A DNA stretch of 64,000 nt from Holothuria scabra (lineage: Eukaryota > Echinodermata > Holothuroidea > Aspidochirotida > Holothuriidae), in contig CM074196.1 of NCBI GenBank assembly GCA_037179385.1, positions 31,083,986-31,147,985 on the forward strand, given 5' to 3'. This document shows, in pieces, positions 42,201-46,280 of the stretch (positions are counted from its first letter, which is position 1; each line of letters opens with the position of its first letter). Under the pieces are notes generated by a model. That model did no database searches and had not been told where the DNA came from. It worked only from the letters and a program-made list of their open reading frames with translations. A program made the position numbers and the translations under genes.

Positions 42201-45200
42201 AAATAATCCACTTGCGGTACTTGGGCTTCATGAAAAGCAAACTCTCCTCTTTTAGATATCAGTGAGAGCTGTGTTTCTATCTCGTGATTTCTAAGTTTCT
42301 CTTAGATAAAAATTTACAGTCTATATCCTATGTACAGTATTAGGTTCACTGGGCTCCTTAGCGTCTGAAGTTATTGGGATATCATCAACACAACCACAAA
42401 AACATTGTCTATACGACATCACTAAATTGAAGACGTGGGGTTAATTTCAGTACTTTGAAGACATTGTGTGACATTGATAAGATGGCACCTTTTTTATAAT
42501 GGATCACCAATGTCTTCTGGGCCAAGAAATGTTACAATATAGTAAAATAAGTGTAGGTGGTGCCACCATCTGACGTCACTTGACAGCCGTCGAACGTTTG
42601 CTTACGTACATGTTCTGATTTCATACTCTCATGTACTAAATGTATACGTTCATCAGTACATGTACGTATGAAATCAGTACATGTACGTAGGCAAACAGTA
42701 CATGAACGTACGAAATCAGTACATGATCGTAGGCAGTTAGTACATGAAGGTGTACTTTTACTATATCGCATGTCGGTGAGCCTTTTGACGGGCTTCTGGT
42801 ACGCCGAAAGGCTCACTCTGTATGGCGTGCGGAAGAGACAATAATAACATGATGATCTAACGTTTTTACATATACAACGTGTGTTTTTAGATGTACAACG
42901 TGTGATTTTACATAAACACCGCAACATTTAACATGATGAACTTATGGTTTTAGTACATGATGGTGTAAATTTACCTCATGATCGTATGAAGTTAGTAGAT
43001 CATCATATATTTTTGGTACATGAACGTGTAATTTTAGTACATGAACGTGCATTTTTAGAACATCATCATATTTGGTGAGCCTTTTGGCGTGCCATATAAA
43101 GAAAACACTCTCAGTAGAGTACATGCTGTGTAATATGAGCTTTGGTACTTTGCTGTTTTGTACCAATTAAAAAATTTAAGTTTAGAGAATTAGACCAGTA
43201 AAGGAGAAGTTTAAGCAAAAATTTAATTTTCAGATGTGAAGAGGAACAAAATCTACACAGTGTGGTGAAAGTTCCATTCAAATCGGACATGCATTTCTTG
43301 AGATATCAGCAAATGAAGTCAGGAGATTTGTTTTCAAAAGTGAGTTTGAGGGCAGCAGAGCTTATATCACTTCCTCACATTGACAAGGAATGATTTGTTC
43401 CCCTTTGTTTTATCAGACTGGTGTGTTAACTTTGAGGTTAACAGGAGTATGACCTCCTTGTGGGGGATGCAATCCCCATGAGGAGATCCTGTTCTTATTA
43501 ACATCAAGGTCAACACAACAGTCTAAAAACCAAAGGCGAAAAAACATTCCTTGTCAATGTGAGGAAGTGATATAATCTCTGCTGCCCTCAATATCACTTC
43601 GGAACACAAATCTAGTAATTTCATTTGCTGATACCTCGAGTAATACGTGCCCGATTTGAATGGAAATTTCACTACTCTAAGTAGATTTAGTTCATCTTTC
43701 ACATGTGAAAATTCAATTTTTGCTTAAACTTCCCCTTTAAGCTCATCCTTGTGCGGATGCAAACTTCCTTGCATTCTTCACAAAATTGCCCGCAGGGACG
43801 TGCAAGTCCATGTTATGTTATCAACAAAAACTCTGTGCATTTTCAAAAAATGTAATTTATTCAACACTTCTTCACTTTGATGAACATTTTGATAAATGAG
43901 AAGAAAATGCTCCAGAAATTAAGACTAGATGTCGCATCGATCACAAAGTATGCTAGCCTACTGATAACAATAAAGTGAACGCGCTACTCAATGTTTTCTT
44001 CATGCCTCAAATATTTGGAGGGCGGATATGGTATGATGACCCCCTCAAAAATATTAGGGAACACCCCTCCCCCCCGCCGGCTCGGTCGCCGCCCGTGCTT
44101 TCACCAATTCAACAGTCCTGGTTGTACCCTACTGAACGAAAAAACTTCATCCGCTGCCCGTTCTAAAGTAGGAAACGCCAATAGGTGCAAGTTAAGTTTA
44201 TTGTCATTTGAGTGAGTTTATTGTCATTTCGCTTACTTCTATAAGAACATTGAAATTTTCAAAGCAGTTTTCGACTTGAGTTACACTTTAACAGGTACTA
44301 GTGAACAGCCAGCAGAATATGCAGTCGGCTATGTTTGATACATTCTATCTGTGCTACGTTTACAGGTAATTCAGAGAAGGCAAGATGGTTCTGTGAACTT
44401 TTACCGCAACATGGCAAATTACAAAATAGGTTTTGGTAATTTATGGGGAGAATTTTGGCTTGGCTTTAAGAGAATTTACAACTTCGTATCCCACGGGTCG
44501 TACCAACTCAGGATTGATTTGCAAGACAGAAGTGGTAGAAGGAAGTTTATCAACAAAAACTCTGTGCATTTTCAAAAAATGTAATTTATTCAACACTTCT
44601 TCACTTTGATGAACATTTTGATAAATGAGAAGAAAATGCTCCAGAAATTAAGACTAGATGTCGCATCGATCACAAAGTATGCTAGCCTACTGATAACAAT
44701 AAAGTGAACGCGCTACTCAATGTTTTCTTCATGCCTCAAATATTTGGAGGGCGGATATGGTATGATGACCCCCTCAAAAATATTAGGGAACACCCCTCCC
44801 CCCCGCCGGCTCGGTCGCCGCCCGTGCTTACACCAATTCAACAGTCCTGGTTGTACCCTACTGAGTTTATTGTCATTTCGCTTACTTCTATAAGAACATT
44901 GAAATTTTCAAAGCAGTTTTCGACTTGAGTTACACTTTAACAGGTACTAGTGAACAGCCAGCAGAATATGCAGTCGGCTATGTTTGATACATTCTATCTG
45001 TGCTACGTTTACAGGTAATTCAGAGAAGGCAAGATGGTTCTGTGAACTTTTACCGCAACATGGCAAATTACAAAATAGGTTTTGGTAATTTATGGGGAGA
45101 ATTTTGGCTTGGCTTTAAGAGAATTTACAACTTCGTATCCCACGGGTCGTACCAACTCAGGATTGATTTGCAAGACAGAAGTGGTAGAAGGAAGTTTGCA

Positions 45201-46280
45201 ATTTACGATGATTTTTCTATCAGTGACGAGAGTGACGGCTACCGTCTTTCTGTTGGGAGTTACTCTGGGAATGCACGTGAGTACAATGTTACTTGTATTT
45301 GGATTGCTCCTAAAGCTGACAGGCGGAAAAATATAGATGATGAGTTAATTTCATCTTCATAATAAGCGAGTTCGGTATTTCGCTGGCGCATGGAGTTGTG
45401 GGGTATTTTTTCATGTGTCATGGTATTTTTAACACTGTGCATCTGACTTCTTCTTCGAGAGCCAAATCCTTTCAACCCAGACATTCCTGGTAAACTACTT
45501 ACTTACCCTTACCACAACTGTAAAAACATCATCTTAATCCAGACAAAACCAGTTCATTGCTTCATGGTGAGTATGCAAGAACCCATGTGCAATCAGAACA
45601 CTCTCAGTACATGTTGTGTAGTATGAACTACAATTGCCTACTCTGCTTTATATCAATTTGCTGTCAATCAAAGATCTGTTCCAATGAACTTGAAGAATTT
45701 ATGCATATAGACTACAAAATTGTAGTTTGGGATAAGGGCTGACTTCTTTTAAGTCTATATGGAAACTTAATTGTAAAATACCTCTAACATAACAAGGCTG
45801 ACTGGAAGCCGTATAATTGGGTCGATGGTTTAATACATGAAGAACGACGATGCCCATATGATGGAAGAAGCAGCATTAGCTCGCTATGCCTCTTACTTTG
45901 ACAGTTTGACTATCAGTCATTTGGGGTTTAGCAGATAGGAGACATTTCCATTGCAGTTAATTCCCCCAAACGAACCCCCTTGAGCAAGATATACGCACCT
46001 CTTTAAACTACCATTTTTCCTTCTCTATTCAGGTGACTCACTCACTTATCACAATGGGATGCAGTTTACCACCCTTGATGTCGACAACGATTTGAATACA
46101 AAAAAGAATTGCGCAAGATTTTACAAGGGTGCATGGTGGTATAAAAAATGCCTTCGGTCAAACCTTAATGGACGCTATCGAGATCCTGCAAAGAAGCACC
46201 CAGATGGTCTCATTTGGGCCTTTTGGAGAGGGTACACTGAGAGTATGACTTTCGTAGAGATGAAAATTAAGAGGATCTGA
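132..46280 (+). CDS. EGF-repeat plus fibrinogen-domain secreted protein, gene model, 5' incomplete
   Basis: Proposed join: 132-257, 12523-12639, 18138-18266, 22798-22923, 42030-42175, 45015-45276, 46033-46280. Every exon has an AG acceptor and a GT donor, or the stop. Phases agree throughout: EGF exons enter and leave in phase 1, the first FReD exon ends in phase 0, the second in phase 1. The result is four EGF modules followed by a full FReD of about 210 residues, ending at TGA 46278-46280. Proteins with this layout are typically extracellular lectin-like or adhesion molecules that bind acetylated glycans or other ligands in a calcium-dependent way; the ligand here is unknown. The signal peptide and any earlier modules must lie upstream of base 1. 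The 19-kb intron before the FReD is swollen by transposons and could hide further exons. That all exons belong to one transcript is inferred from order, strand and phase, without transcript evidence. Confidence 0.7.
258..1264 (+). other. Intron 1, first part
   Basis: Intronic sequence. The first 250 bases are the parent of the diverged copy at 3072-3373. A run of 14 G lies at 662-675. No coding potential is recognisable; the short ORFs here have no family resemblance. Confidence 0.6.
1265..1368 (-). mobile_element. SINE 3' part, minus orientation, interrupted
   Basis: Read on the minus strand, this matches the 3' half of the copy at 57836-58030, sharing the block GTGGTCAGCTCGACTTGAAC. Its 5' half resumes at 2972 on the far side of a hAT-like insertion. 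The two halves join across the TCTTACCT target duplication, so this was one SINE split by a later insertion. Confidence 0.6.
1369..2963. mobile_element. Non-autonomous hAT-like DNA transposon (1595 bp)
   Basis: The ends are perfect 13-bp inverted repeats, CAGTGGCGGAGCT. The element is flanked by an 8-bp direct repeat TCTTACCT at 1361-1368 and 2964-2971. An 8-bp target duplication with CAGTG-type termini is the hAT superfamily signature. There is no transposase ORF, so the element would need enzyme supplied in trans. It contains the GCGCCACC...GGCGCGGAGCG hairpin near 1600-1627. Most of it (1369 to about 2771) recurs at 23200-24575 with moderate divergence. Confidence 0.75.
2972..3072 (-). mobile_element. 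SINE 5' part, minus orientation
   Basis: On the minus strand it carries GGGAGTTCGAGTCATGG, which resembles a pol III B box, followed by ACTTTAAAAAACGGAACC and CAGCATAAGCAAT. These are shared with the SINE copy at 57836. It continues into 1265-1368 once the hAT-like element is removed. A tRNA-derived origin is inferred from the B-box-like sequence; no clear A box is visible. Confidence 0.55.
3072..3373 (+). pseudogene. Broken duplicate of EGF exon 1 (3' third) plus intron
   Basis: Bases 3072-3111 match the last 40 bases of the EGF exon at 132-257. The next 260 bases match the start of its intron (258 to about 510). The 5' part of the exon is missing, cut off where the SINE sits. The splice donor GT is changed to AT at 3112-3113, and a substitution changes the codon after the second TTC. 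It cannot act as a normal exon and is a decayed product of exon duplication within this gene. Confidence 0.8.
3374..5051 (+). other. Intron 1, unassigned
   Basis: AT-rich intron. It contains a 14-G run at 3838-3851, and short segments such as 3405-3470 resemble ends of the AGTGGCG-type repeats. No exon with good splice sites and a known domain was seen. Confidence 0.5.
5052..5454. mobile_element. MITE copy 1 (about 400 bp), inverted partner at 6351
   Basis: The ends are imperfect inverted repeats reading roughly GAACCACGGACTTCC then ACAGAGCATG at both termini. The interior is partly self-complementary: AAGATGGCTGTC on the left pairs with GGCCATCTT on the right. The whole block is the reverse complement of 6351-6746 along its length. 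There is no coding capacity. No confident target-site duplication was identified. Confidence 0.65.
5455..6350 (+). other. Intron 1 between the two MITEs
   Basis: Unassigned intronic DNA of about 900 bases, flanked by inverted MITE copies. No recognisable gene or repeat family. Confidence 0.45.
6351..6746. mobile_element. MITE copy 2, reverse orientation
   Basis: Begins ACGGACTTCCTATATATG and ends with its inverted counterpart GGAAGTCCGTGT. It aligns in reverse complement with 5052-5454 throughout, including the GATGGCTGTC block and the ACAGAGCATG subterminal sequence. Non-coding. Confidence 0.65.
6912..6964 (+). other. Possible orphan cysteine-rich exon
   Basis: A 53-bp stretch lies between a good acceptor (CTGCTTTCAG ending at 6911) and a donor (GTAAAG at 6965). 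In the only fully open frame it reads NCENGRISCVVPQCEAP, which recalls the C-x-x-G-x-x-x-C-x4-C core of von Willebrand C-type modules. Its phase is 2 in and 1 out, which does not fit the phase 1 junctions of the EGF exons around it, so it cannot simply be included in the same transcript. It may be a relic, an exon of an alternative transcript, or chance. Confidence 0.25.
7073..7420 (+). repeat. Dispersed repeat family A, copy 1
   Basis: Shares an ordered set of blocks with 20513-20860 and 40998-41275: AACAGTCCA, GAGATATAAAATGTTG, CTTGTACCA, CTTACTCTTGTG, and a later TTTTAAAGGGAA. All three copies are in the same orientation and non-coding. Family identity unknown. Confidence 0.55.
7421..10107 (+). 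other. Intron 1, unassigned
   Basis: About 2.7 kb of intronic sequence. The stretch 8660-9350 is richer in CpG than its surroundings. No known domain, RNA gene or mobile element was recognised; ORFs of 60-86 codons here overlap on both strands without family resemblance. Confidence 0.45.
10108..10600 (+). repeat. Local direct duplication
   Basis: Blocks around 10120-10174 (ATTGGATACAGAGATTAG) and 10338-10430 (GTCTGACGCGGTGCATTGGG) both recur, in the same order but closer together, at 10450-10600. This is a tandem duplication of about 330 bp whose second copy carries an internal deletion. Confidence 0.7.
10925..12380 (+). repeat. AGGTCA-rich degenerate tandem array, copy 1
   Basis: Successive degenerate units of roughly 100-150 bp repeat the same order of phrases: GGAGGTCAAAGGTCAT, a run of GGTCA, CTTGTAAACACGATATCTCAAGA, CATATTTGGTGTGTG, then GAGTGGATGATC. 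The spacer AGGTCAAAGGTCA occurs exactly at 11352-11364, 11661-11673 and 11804-11816. The same family recurs at 19715-20465 and 62030-62560. Non-coding; it lies just upstream of EGF exon 2. Confidence 0.7.
12523..12639 (+). CDS. Exon: EGF domain 2 (non-calcium-binding type)
   Basis: The acceptor follows a strong pyrimidine tract (CTTTTTCTTTATTGCAG); the donor is GTATGT at 12640. The 117-bp exon is phase 1-1 and encodes a six-cysteine EGF module starting D-V-C. It lacks the D-x-D-E-C start, and the hydroxylation site residue is Lys (CVKTVYSYYC), so calcium binding is unlikely. The loop CLNATC contains an N-glycosylation sequon, N-A-T. The C-terminal half CGCDSGF is standard for EGF folds. It sits between calcium-binding modules 1 and 3 and might act as a flexible joint; that role is inference. 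Confidence 0.83.
12640..13484 (+). other. Intron 2, first part
   Basis: Unassigned intron; no exon or repeat family recognised. Confidence 0.45.
13485..13610 (+). mobile_element. Fold-back MITE arm, diverged fragment
   Basis: Aligns with the right arm of the palindromic element at 43201-43738: GGAACACAAAT, CTCGAGAAATGCATG, TTTAATGGAA, then TCTTTCACATATGAAAATT. Only one arm is present and it is clearly diverged. Confidence 0.5.
13669..15195. mobile_element. Mosaic of non-autonomous DNA-transposon sequence
   Basis: The block begins CATAGGCGGCGGAAGG with a 14-G run (13697-13710) and ends with a G-run followed by AAGCCTATG, which gives weakly matching inverted termini. Inside are two copies of the GCGCCACC...GGCGCGGAG hairpin motif (near 13910 and 14250), each followed by AGAAAATTT-type sequence, and an internal AGTGGCATAGCTAAATTTT junction like other element ends in the window. 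Termini and target duplication are not convincing, so the limits are approximate. Confidence 0.4.
15196..15785 (+). other. Intron 2, unassigned
   Basis: No recognisable exon, repeat or element. Confidence 0.4.
15786..18066. mobile_element. Putative composite TIR element
   Basis: The left end CAGGGGCGGATGCAGG and the right end, read in reverse, CAGGGACGGATCCAAGG, are similar inverted termini with runs of G just inside. No clear target duplication was seen. The interior holds degenerate hairpin motifs near 16460, 16620 and 16920, each followed by AGAAAATT, and a near-identical internal direct repeat (17249-17413 and 17461-17621). No transposase is recognisable. Confidence 0.38.
17249..17621 (+). 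repeat. Two-copy direct repeat of about 165 bp
   Basis: 17249-17413 and 17461-17621 share CATCCTTCATAGCTGCC through CACCCTCCCCTTTGAAAACG with few differences. They are separated by about 50 bases of AT-rich sequence. Confidence 0.8.
18138..18266 (+). CDS. Exon: calcium-binding EGF domain 3
   Basis: The acceptor is the AG at 18136-18137 after GTGTTTTTAAA; the donor is GTAACT at 18267. The 129-bp exon is phase 1-1. It starts D-F-N-E-C, contains six cysteines and matches the hydroxylation consensus in CRNFPGGYTC, followed by CDCDPGY. It is therefore a canonical calcium-binding EGF module. The first inter-cysteine loop is longer than in domains 1 and 4 (CSLLNEIVC). A second in-frame AG close inside the exon would remove the calcium ligands, so I chose the upstream acceptor. 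Confidence 0.86.
18391..18640. repeat. Palindrome-bearing element with internal duplication
   Basis: Starts ACTCTAAAAAATA, common at ends of small inverted-repeat elements. It holds a perfect 20-bp palindrome TTGGGCAAATATTTGCCCAA at 18404-18423. The blocks ACTGGGTACATA and GTGTCCTCCCAAA recur about 125 bases apart, so the unit is tandemly duplicated. Non-coding. Confidence 0.6.
18641..19714 (+). other. Intron 3, unassigned
   Basis: AT-rich intronic sequence with no recognisable exon or repeat family. Confidence 0.4.
19715..20465 (+). repeat. AGGTCA-rich degenerate tandem array, copy 2
   Basis: It has the same phrase order as 10925-12380. A head with GGTGATGATGTCG and a GT-rich run is followed by units containing ACTATATCTCAAGA, TTCATATTTAATGTATAG, GTTAAGAGAAAGA and GGTGGAGGTC. 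It is more diverged and shorter than copy 1, in the same orientation. Confidence 0.6.
20513..20860 (+). repeat. Dispersed repeat family A, copy 2
   Basis: Matches 7073-7420 through AACAGTCCAGTTT, GAGATATAAAATGTTGAG, CTTGTACCACGGTGT, ATGCAATGCAAGC and TTTTAAAGGGAA. It directly follows an AGGTCA-rich array. Confidence 0.55.
20881..22797 (+). other. Intron 3, 3' part
   Basis: Contains a T12G14 junction (G run at 21011-21024), a poly-T tract near 21610 and a 10-G run at 22271-22280. Bases 22741-22797 resemble the sequence before EGF exon 1, indicating that exon 4 and its upstream intron arose by duplication. No other exon was seen. Confidence 0.45.
22798..22923 (+). CDS. Exon: calcium-binding EGF domain 4
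   Basis: The acceptor is CATCTCTAG ending at 22797; the donor is GTACGT at 22924. The 126-bp exon is phase 1-1, with the same length and phase as EGF exon 1 and many shared residues. It starts D-F-D-E-C, has six cysteines and matches the hydroxylation consensus in CYNTLGSYIC. After C-E-C-P the usual Gly-Tyr pair is replaced (CPVFHTF where domain 1 has CPAGYTF), so the tight turn before the last cysteine may be altered. A sequon N-Q-T follows. It is the last EGF module visible before the FReD exons. Confidence 0.87.
22924..23199 (+). other. Start of intron 4
   Basis: Weakly homologous to the intron after EGF exon 1 (shared TTATGTGGT), consistent with exon duplication. Ends at a GTAGCGTAACCAGCGGGGG block typical of element termini in this window. 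Confidence 0.45.
23200..24575. mobile_element. Second copy of the 1369-2963 hAT-like element, right end lost
   Basis: Begins CAGTGACGGAGCTAGGG and aligns with 1369 to about 2771 in the same orientation, including GATCGAAGCCACGGCTTTT, the GCGCCACC hairpin near 23470 and AGAAGATTACCCTTTTCATC at the end. After 24575 it passes into a different repeat, so the right terminus is missing. No transposase ORF. Confidence 0.7.
24573..24940 (+). repeat. Tandem duplication, period about 220 bp
   Basis: Two nearly identical copies begin at about 24575 and 24795 with AAATTTTGGGCCTTAC and run through AAGCCCTGAAACAGGAATTT. Between them is the AAGCGGAGGGCCACCATCAG hairpin motif. Non-coding. Confidence 0.75.
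24941..26423 (+). other. Intron 4 with G/C homopolymers and element ends
   Basis: Contains G or C runs of 10-14 at about 25391, 25415, 25896 and 25985. It also holds the inverted terminus GGTTACGCCACTG ending at 26028, which matches the CAGTGGCGTAACC type of element end. Two diverged copies of a block of about 150 bp lie at 26150-26270 and 26305-26415. No exon recognised. Confidence 0.45.
26855..28140 (+). other. Unassigned interior of the putative element
   Basis: No exon or known family. A GT dinucleotide run follows at about 28168-28196. Confidence 0.4.
28141..29300 (+). repeat. Degenerate tandem repeat, period about 330 bp
   Basis: Blocks recur in order: CATGAAACTTTGCACGTGTC, GATATCTAGAACTACC, GGTTGCCATGGCAACAG, then AAGGTCAAAGGTCAAATT. 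The conserved block is near 28380, 28720, 29034 and, degenerate, 29187. Exact AGGTCAAAGGTCA occurs at 28966-28978 (as part of three half-sites from 28959) and at 29121-29133. Non-coding. Confidence 0.7.
29800..30540. promoter_or_regulatory. CpG-dense patch, possible regulatory island
   Basis: CpG dinucleotides are far denser here than in neighbouring AT-rich DNA, including GCGCGCGTATCGG, GACGCGTGTGGTCGCACGC and GCCGCGTCGCCC. A CCAAT-type box (ATTGGTTG) lies near 30018. No convincing coding exon starts nearby on either strand. The patch may be an unmethylated regulatory region or simply younger DNA. Confidence 0.3.
31163..31167. repeat. Target-site duplication ACTGT, left
   Basis: Identical to 36679-36683 on the other side of the retrotransposon. 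It overlaps the end of a TGTCCCGTCCGTGACA motif, so the insertion hit that motif. Confidence 0.92.
31168..31444 (+). repeat. 5' LTR (277 bp)
   Basis: Starts TGTAATGTGATG and ends CTCATTACA, the usual TG...CA borders. It contains a TATA-like AATATAAAAAGG at 31271-31282 flanked by two CACGTG E-boxes (31230-31235 and 31287-31292), so U3 promoter activity is plausible. It differs from the 3' LTR at three single positions. Confidence 0.95.
31445..31462 (+). promoter_or_regulatory. Primer-binding site
   Basis: TGGTGGCAGCGATTGTGA begins directly after the 5' LTR. TGG at the start matches the CCA tail of a tRNA primer. I did not assign the tRNA species. Confidence 0.7.
31463..32338 (+). other. Retrotransposon leader
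   Basis: Non-coding 5' leader of about 880 bases, long for this group. ORFs here, including a minus-strand ORF of 121 codons at 31440-31805 that runs into the LTR, have no family resemblance. Confidence 0.6.
32339..33256 (+). pseudogene. gag, interrupted by an in-frame stop
   Basis: Capsid-like N-terminal region from the ATG at 32339, followed by a nucleocapsid with two zinc knuckles: an atypical C-x2-C-x5-H-x3-C starting CNRCGLKYPH and a standard CCHC starting CFSCGKFNH. The basic, serine-rich tail resembles nucleic-acid-binding regions. A TAA at 32747-32749 splits the frame after 136 codons; the same frame reopens and continues to 33256. Gag would assemble the particle and package the RNA. 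The stop looks like a mutation, since homologous sequence continues in frame on both sides. Confidence 0.88.
33199..33215 (+). other. A17 tract at the gag-pol frame change
   Basis: Seventeen consecutive A bases lie where the reading frame moves from gag to protease, a shift of -1. This could be a natural slippery site for frameshifting or a length mutation in a homopolymer; the single copy cannot distinguish them. Confidence 0.6.
33216..34074 (+). pseudogene. pol: protease and start of reverse transcriptase
   Basis: The aspartic protease active site DTGA is in VEVDTGAEGNILP near 33355, and a flap-side AVLGLKS lies about 80 residues later. The reverse transcriptase begins with a proline-rich connection and PDGRLRVCLDPKDLNKAI, the conserved template-grip region. 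The frame breaks at about 34035-34043, in a short A run just before the conserved MDA motif, and ends in an unrelated tail. Confidence 0.9.
34044..34418 (+). pseudogene. pol: reverse transcriptase catalytic core
   Basis: Reads MDAKHGY (first catalytic Asp), then SPFGRFCFKRLPFGL and ISDDICVFG (the catalytic Asp pair, usually Y/F-x-DD). It is in a different frame from the preceding segment. A second frame break at about 34400-34406 ends it at a TGA. Confidence 0.92.
34415..35224 (+). pseudogene. pol: RT thumb/connection and RNase H
   Basis: Continues the RT with TAKQLQRFMGIVTYMAPYIP, then an RNase H of the Ty3/gypsy type. Its acidic residues are visible in EVDAS, NIEREMFAVVYA, ESDHKPL and ADALSRLN. 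The segment ends at a TAA at 35222-35224; the same frame continues beyond it into the integrase zinc domain, so the stop is probably a point mutation. Confidence 0.93.
35225..35479 (+). pseudogene. pol: integrase zinc-binding domain
   Basis: The HHCC domain is visible: His residues in DRIHVGHQG and the Cys pair in ECVICQEH. The segment ends in EIPTRP followed by TGA. The expected connection into the catalytic core is short by several residues and the frame changes, pointing to a small deletion near 35478. Confidence 0.88.
35480..36335 (+). pseudogene. pol: integrase catalytic core and C-terminal tail
   Basis: The DDE triad is intact: Asp in DLFYLNGKDYLL, Asp in TDNGSQYAS and Glu in SNGFIERQVQ. 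Then comes the GPY/F-like region (NLGPLSPGQNVYVQ) and a hydrophilic, acidic and Ser-rich tail ending at 36335. No chromodomain was recognised. The upstream ATG of this frame at 35292 lies in another frame of the zinc domain and is not a real start. Confidence 0.9.
36387..36401 (+). promoter_or_regulatory. Polypurine tract
   Basis: AGAGAACAAGGGGGA ends directly before the 3' LTR, the expected primer for plus-strand synthesis. Confidence 0.8.
36402..36678 (+). repeat. 3' LTR (277 bp)
   Basis: Same length as the 5' LTR and identical except for three substitutions. Followed by ACTGT at 36679-36683. Confidence 0.95.
36856..37640 (+). other. Intron 4, unassigned
   Basis: AT-rich sequence between the putative large element and the next TIR element. 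No exon recognised. Confidence 0.4.
37641..39325. mobile_element. TIR element of about 1.7 kb, TA-flanked
   Basis: Termini are imperfect inverted repeats of about 30 bp beginning CACTGTTAAAAA, with TGTAAATTTACA just inside, and TA lies at both outer borders (37639-37640 and 39326-39327). Variants of GTAAATTTACAG recur internally, especially toward both ends. No transposase ORF. A piggyBac-like MITE is nested at 38681-38931. A TA duplication would fit Tc1/mariner-type transposition, but the superfamily is uncertain. Confidence 0.65.
38681..38931. mobile_element. PiggyBac-like MITE (251 bp), nested
   Basis: Begins CCCTTTGCCGTTGT and ends with the inverted match ACAACGGTAAAGGG (one mismatch). 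It is flanked by TTAA on both sides (38677-38680 and 38932-38935). TTAA duplications with CCC-type ends are typical of piggyBac. The interior is GC-rich, unlike the surrounding AT-rich element. Non-coding. Confidence 0.75.
39328..40997 (+). other. Intron 4, unassigned
   Basis: AT-rich intronic DNA; near 40800 a short direct repeat CTTTAATATTA occurs twice. No exon recognised. Confidence 0.4.
40998..41275 (+). repeat. Dispersed repeat family A, copy 3
   Basis: Shares AACAGTGCAAC, AGATATAAAATGTTGAAG, CACCTTGTAGCAATATGTGA and GACTTACTCTCAT with the copies at 7073 and 20513. It carries an internal AT-rich expansion near 41150. Confidence 0.5.
41337..41936. mobile_element. 600-bp non-autonomous TIR element with 5-bp target duplication
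   Basis: The ends are a perfect 16-bp inverted repeat CAGTTCGGGAGATAAC (41337-41352 and 41921-41936). GTTAT flanks both sides (41332-41336 and 41937-41941). There is no coding capacity. A 5-bp duplication with CAG...CTG ends would suit a hAT subgroup with short duplications; the superfamily is inferred only. Confidence 0.75.
42030..42175 (+). CDS. Exon: fibrinogen-related domain, part 1
   Basis: The acceptor is TTTACAAAG ending at 42029; the donor is GTAAGT at 42176. The 146-bp exon enters in phase 1, matching the EGF exons, and ends in phase 0. It encodes a short linker and the start of the FReD: VPRDCTDL, then ENGVYTVSP, PVFCDFD and GPWT. The two cysteines correspond to the conserved first disulfide. 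The typical GGGWT motif is altered to HGPWT. The next exon continues with VIQRRQDGSVNF, exactly where FReD proteins continue. Confidence 0.9.
42176..42639 (+). other. Intron 5, first part
   Basis: Intronic; no feature recognised. Confidence 0.5.
42640..43075. repeat. Degenerate minisatellite, period about 21 bp
   Basis: Units like AGTACATGAACGTACGAAAT are repeated head to tail at about 42650-42750 and again at 42950-43070. The GTGAGCCTTTTG-type sequence lies near 42776 and 43074, with its inverse GGCTCAC near 42806. It generates a spurious Cys/Thr-rich minus-strand ORF. Non-coding. Confidence 0.65.
43201..43738. mobile_element. Fold-back (fully palindromic) MITE, about 540 bp
   Basis: The left and right halves are imperfect inverted copies along almost their full length. 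The left begins AAGGAGAAGTTTAAGC and the right ends GCTTAAACTTCCCCTT. The arms share TTCAAATCGG, ATCAGCAAATGAA, GGGCAGCAGAG and ATCACTTCCTCACATTGACA. TA lies directly outside both ends, compatible with a TA target duplication. Half-copies lie at 13485-13610 and 60965-61229. Non-coding; it could form a long hairpin. Confidence 0.85.
43818..45195 (+). repeat. Recent tandem duplication spanning a FReD exon start
   Basis: Unit 1 (43818-44546) is repeated as unit 2 from 44547. The two are almost identical; one visible substitution is near 44101/44830. Unit 2 lacks about 80 bp present in unit 1 near 44143-44222, between short direct repeats containing GAGTTTATTGTCATT. The right junction falls inside the coding exon: after AGGAAG, unit 1 jumps to TTTATCAAC while the authentic exon continues TTTGCAATT. 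Confidence 0.92.
44366..44546 (+). pseudogene. Truncated duplicate of FReD exon 2
   Basis: Starts after the same CTACGTTTACAG acceptor as the functional exon at 45015 and encodes the same first 60 residues, from VIQRRQDGSVNF to RSGRRKF. The exon is then cut by the duplication junction; the frame runs on for about a dozen unrelated residues to TAA at 44582-44584. No donor site follows the break within the frame. If spliced in, it would give a FReD lacking its calcium site and second disulfide. Otherwise it must be skipped in favour of the copy 649 bp downstream. Confidence 0.85.
45015..45276 (+). CDS. Exon: fibrinogen-related domain, part 2
   Basis: The acceptor is TTTACAG ending at 45014; the donor is GTGAGT at 45277. 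The 262-bp exon enters in phase 0 and leaves in phase 1. It encodes VIQRRQDGSVNFYRN, then GFGNLWGEFWLGFKRIY, the beta-strand region YQLRIDLQDRSGRR and YRLSVGSYSGNA. These are consecutive landmarks of the FReD fold (A and B subdomains). It is the intact copy of a recently duplicated exon; the copy at 44366 is truncated. Confidence 0.95.
45277..46032 (+). other. Intron 6
   Basis: Bases 45598-45628 resemble 43105-43137 (ACACTCTCAGTA...TACATG), a minor dispersed repeat. No exon otherwise. Confidence 0.5.
46033..46280 (+). CDS. Terminal exon: fibrinogen-related domain, part 3
   Basis: The acceptor is TTCTCTATTCAG ending at 46032; the exon enters in phase 1 and ends at TGA 46278-46280. It reads DSLTYHNGMQFTTLDVDND, then NCARFYKGAWWYKKC, LRSNLNGRY and a C-terminal WAFWRGYTESMTFVEMKIKRI. 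D-V-D-N-D is the FReD calcium site, the Cys pair forms the second conserved disulfide, and GAWWY plus the nearby Asn-Leu-Asn-Gly lies next to the ligand pocket in ficolin-like lectins. The domain therefore looks complete and functional. Nothing is encoded after the FReD, as is usual in this family. Confidence 0.96.

Noticed and set aside
42532..43166. Minus-strand Cys/Thr-rich and His-rich ORFs
   Set aside because: Their repeated residues come from the 21-bp minisatellite in this interval.
43975..44928. ORF pair starting MNALLNVFFMPQIF
   Set aside because: Both are intronic parts of the tandem duplication, with no splice or domain support; the repetition is due to the duplication.
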